Assembly (NCBI GenBank): GCA_020861205.1 | Contig: JAJBSY010000203.1 | Location: 1 to 6,553, forward strand | From: Deltaproteobacteria bacterium | Lineage (GTDB): Bacteria; Desulfobacterota; Desulfovibrionia; Desulfovibrionales; Desulfovibrionaceae | Reading direction: 5' to 3' | DNA length: 6,553 nt | In this document: in pieces, positions 5,949-6,553 of the stretch | Position numbering within the stretch: the first letter of the stretch is position 1 | How the letters are laid out: the number at the start of each line of letters is the position of its first letter | The notes under the pieces: model-generated | What the model was told of the DNA's origin: nothing | The model's database searches: none | The model's input: only the letters and a program-made list of their open reading frames with translations | Translations under genes and position numbers: made by a program

Positions 5949-6490
5949 TCAAAGCTCCCCGGTCCTACCGGCCGCCACTTTCCAAATCTCGGCCAGAAAA
6001 AGTTCCGATGCCTTGGAAAATACCTGGTACTTCTTCCAGAATTAACCTGGGCCTTGAGGGCGGGTTTCAGAGGGCGGAAGCACAGGCTGCTTTTTCCCGT
6101 GGTATTCATGATATTGTCGATGCATACAACATACCCCAACCCAGATTCCGCGAGCAGCGAGGCGTTGTACAGCAGGTTATACGAACTGACCATGTTCAAC
6201 TTTCCGTAATCCGCTTTGAACCAGCTTGACAGTTGGCCGCCCCCAATGCCTGGCGCGAACAAATAAGCGGCAACTTCAGCAAGTCTTTCGCCTGAACGGC
6301 GTCCAGCGGCCAAGTGACTGTCCTTGCGCATGAGCACCCCCCACGTATCCTGAGCAGGAAGCCGCGAATAGTCATACTTGGAAACGTCGTACGGCTCGAT
6401 CAACACGCCGAAATCCACCAATCCCTTGTCAAGGCGCTCCATCACGTCTTCCGCGTTGCCGCTGAAAAGGTTGGCGAAACGGGAAACCGC
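5949..6490 (-). pseudogene. LysR-type regulator relic, 5'-truncated and frameshifted
   Basis: The stretch encodes the C-terminal effector-binding half of a LysR-type regulator. Family motifs can be read, but only by changing frame. FSGNAEDVMERLDKGLVDFG and PAQDTWGVLMRKDSHLAA are in one frame. AVQAKDLLKLPLICSRQALG then reads one base over (about 6303-6244). GGQLSSWFKADYGKLN through LCFRPLKPALKAQVN return to the first frame. Finally FWKKYQVFSKASELFL reads in a third position to a TGA at 5951-5949. The breaks fall near 6305-6308, in the five-base G run at 6240-6244, and near 6040-6043. Left uncorrected, the last frame runs on to 5897 with an unrelated tail. The helix-turn-helix half is missing: upstream the frame meets TAG at 6520-6518, no start codon lies between, and likeness to the family fades at about 6480-6490. 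It probably makes no working regulator. Its former target is unknown, and the TRAP operon is one candidate. Confidence 0.85.
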
Positions 6491-6553
6491 CCCTAGATGA
6501 GCTAATCCGGAAAAGTACTAAAGGTGAAGTTGAGCCGAGGAAGGCGTCTCGGC
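6491..6553. other. Right edge, unassigned
   Basis: These 63 bases do not read as an obvious continuation of the LysR protein in any minus-strand frame, and two of the three frames contain stops. GCCGAG (6534-6539) and CTCGGC (6548-6553) form a small inverted repeat at the very edge. On the plus strand a GTG at 6524 opens a frame that runs off the window for ten codons. The stretch may be more decayed regulator sequence or the end of an inserted element. It is too short to decide. Confidence 0.35.

Noticed and set aside
1..6553. CRISPR array, tRNA, rRNA or phage genes
   Set aside because: I saw no regularly spaced direct repeats, no cloverleaf with a recognisable T-loop, no rRNA-like stretch and no phage protein motifs on either strand.

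Overview
This is a GC-rich bacterial window. Every supportable gene lies on the minus strand, so transcription runs from right to left. Codon use, protein content and strong GGAGG-type ribosome sites fit a Gram-negative proteobacterium. A Desulfovibrionaceae-like anaerobe is my best guess from the TRAP transporter, RarD and SLOG-like proteins, but nothing in the sequence proves the taxonomy.

Layout in transcription order (high to low coordinate): (1) a decayed LysR-type regulator gene (about 6490-5949) that lacks its DNA-binding half and carries at least three frameshifts; (2) a gene-free stretch of about 390 bases (5948-5560) with only weak promoter and hairpin candidates; (3) a TRAP transporter membrane pair, dctQ (5559-5032) and dctM (5032-3740), coupled through a TGATG overlap; (4) a GC-rich hairpin with a T-run; (5) a 3-hydroxy-3-methylglutaryl-CoA lyase-like enzyme (3662-2754, GTG start); (6) a 133-base gap with a perfect 9-bp inverted repeat; (7) an HpaI-type 2-oxo-acid aldolase (2620-1850), followed at once by an intrinsic terminator; (8) rarD, an EamA-fold permease (1787-840); (9) a small SLOG/Rossmann-like nucleotide-binding protein (716-162), followed by another terminator.

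Functional reading: the TRAP permease, HMG-CoA-lyase-like enzyme and HpaI-like aldolase look like an uptake-and-cleavage module for an organic acid. The permease would import a carboxylate, and two carbon-carbon lyases would break down it or its derivatives, releasing pyruvate or acetyl-CoA-type products. The periplasmic binding protein (DctP) and any CoA-activating enzyme are absent from the window, so the substrate cannot be named. The neighbouring LysR gene could once have controlled the module but now looks dead. rarD and the SLOG-like gene lie beyond the aldolase terminator and are probably a separate unit.

I found no CRISPR array, tRNA, rRNA, phage gene or complete insertion sequence. 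Nothing here is clearly a new biological system. The most useful second looks are the multiply frameshifted regulator, the undefined substrate of the transporter/lyase cluster, and the uncharacterised SLOG-like protein.
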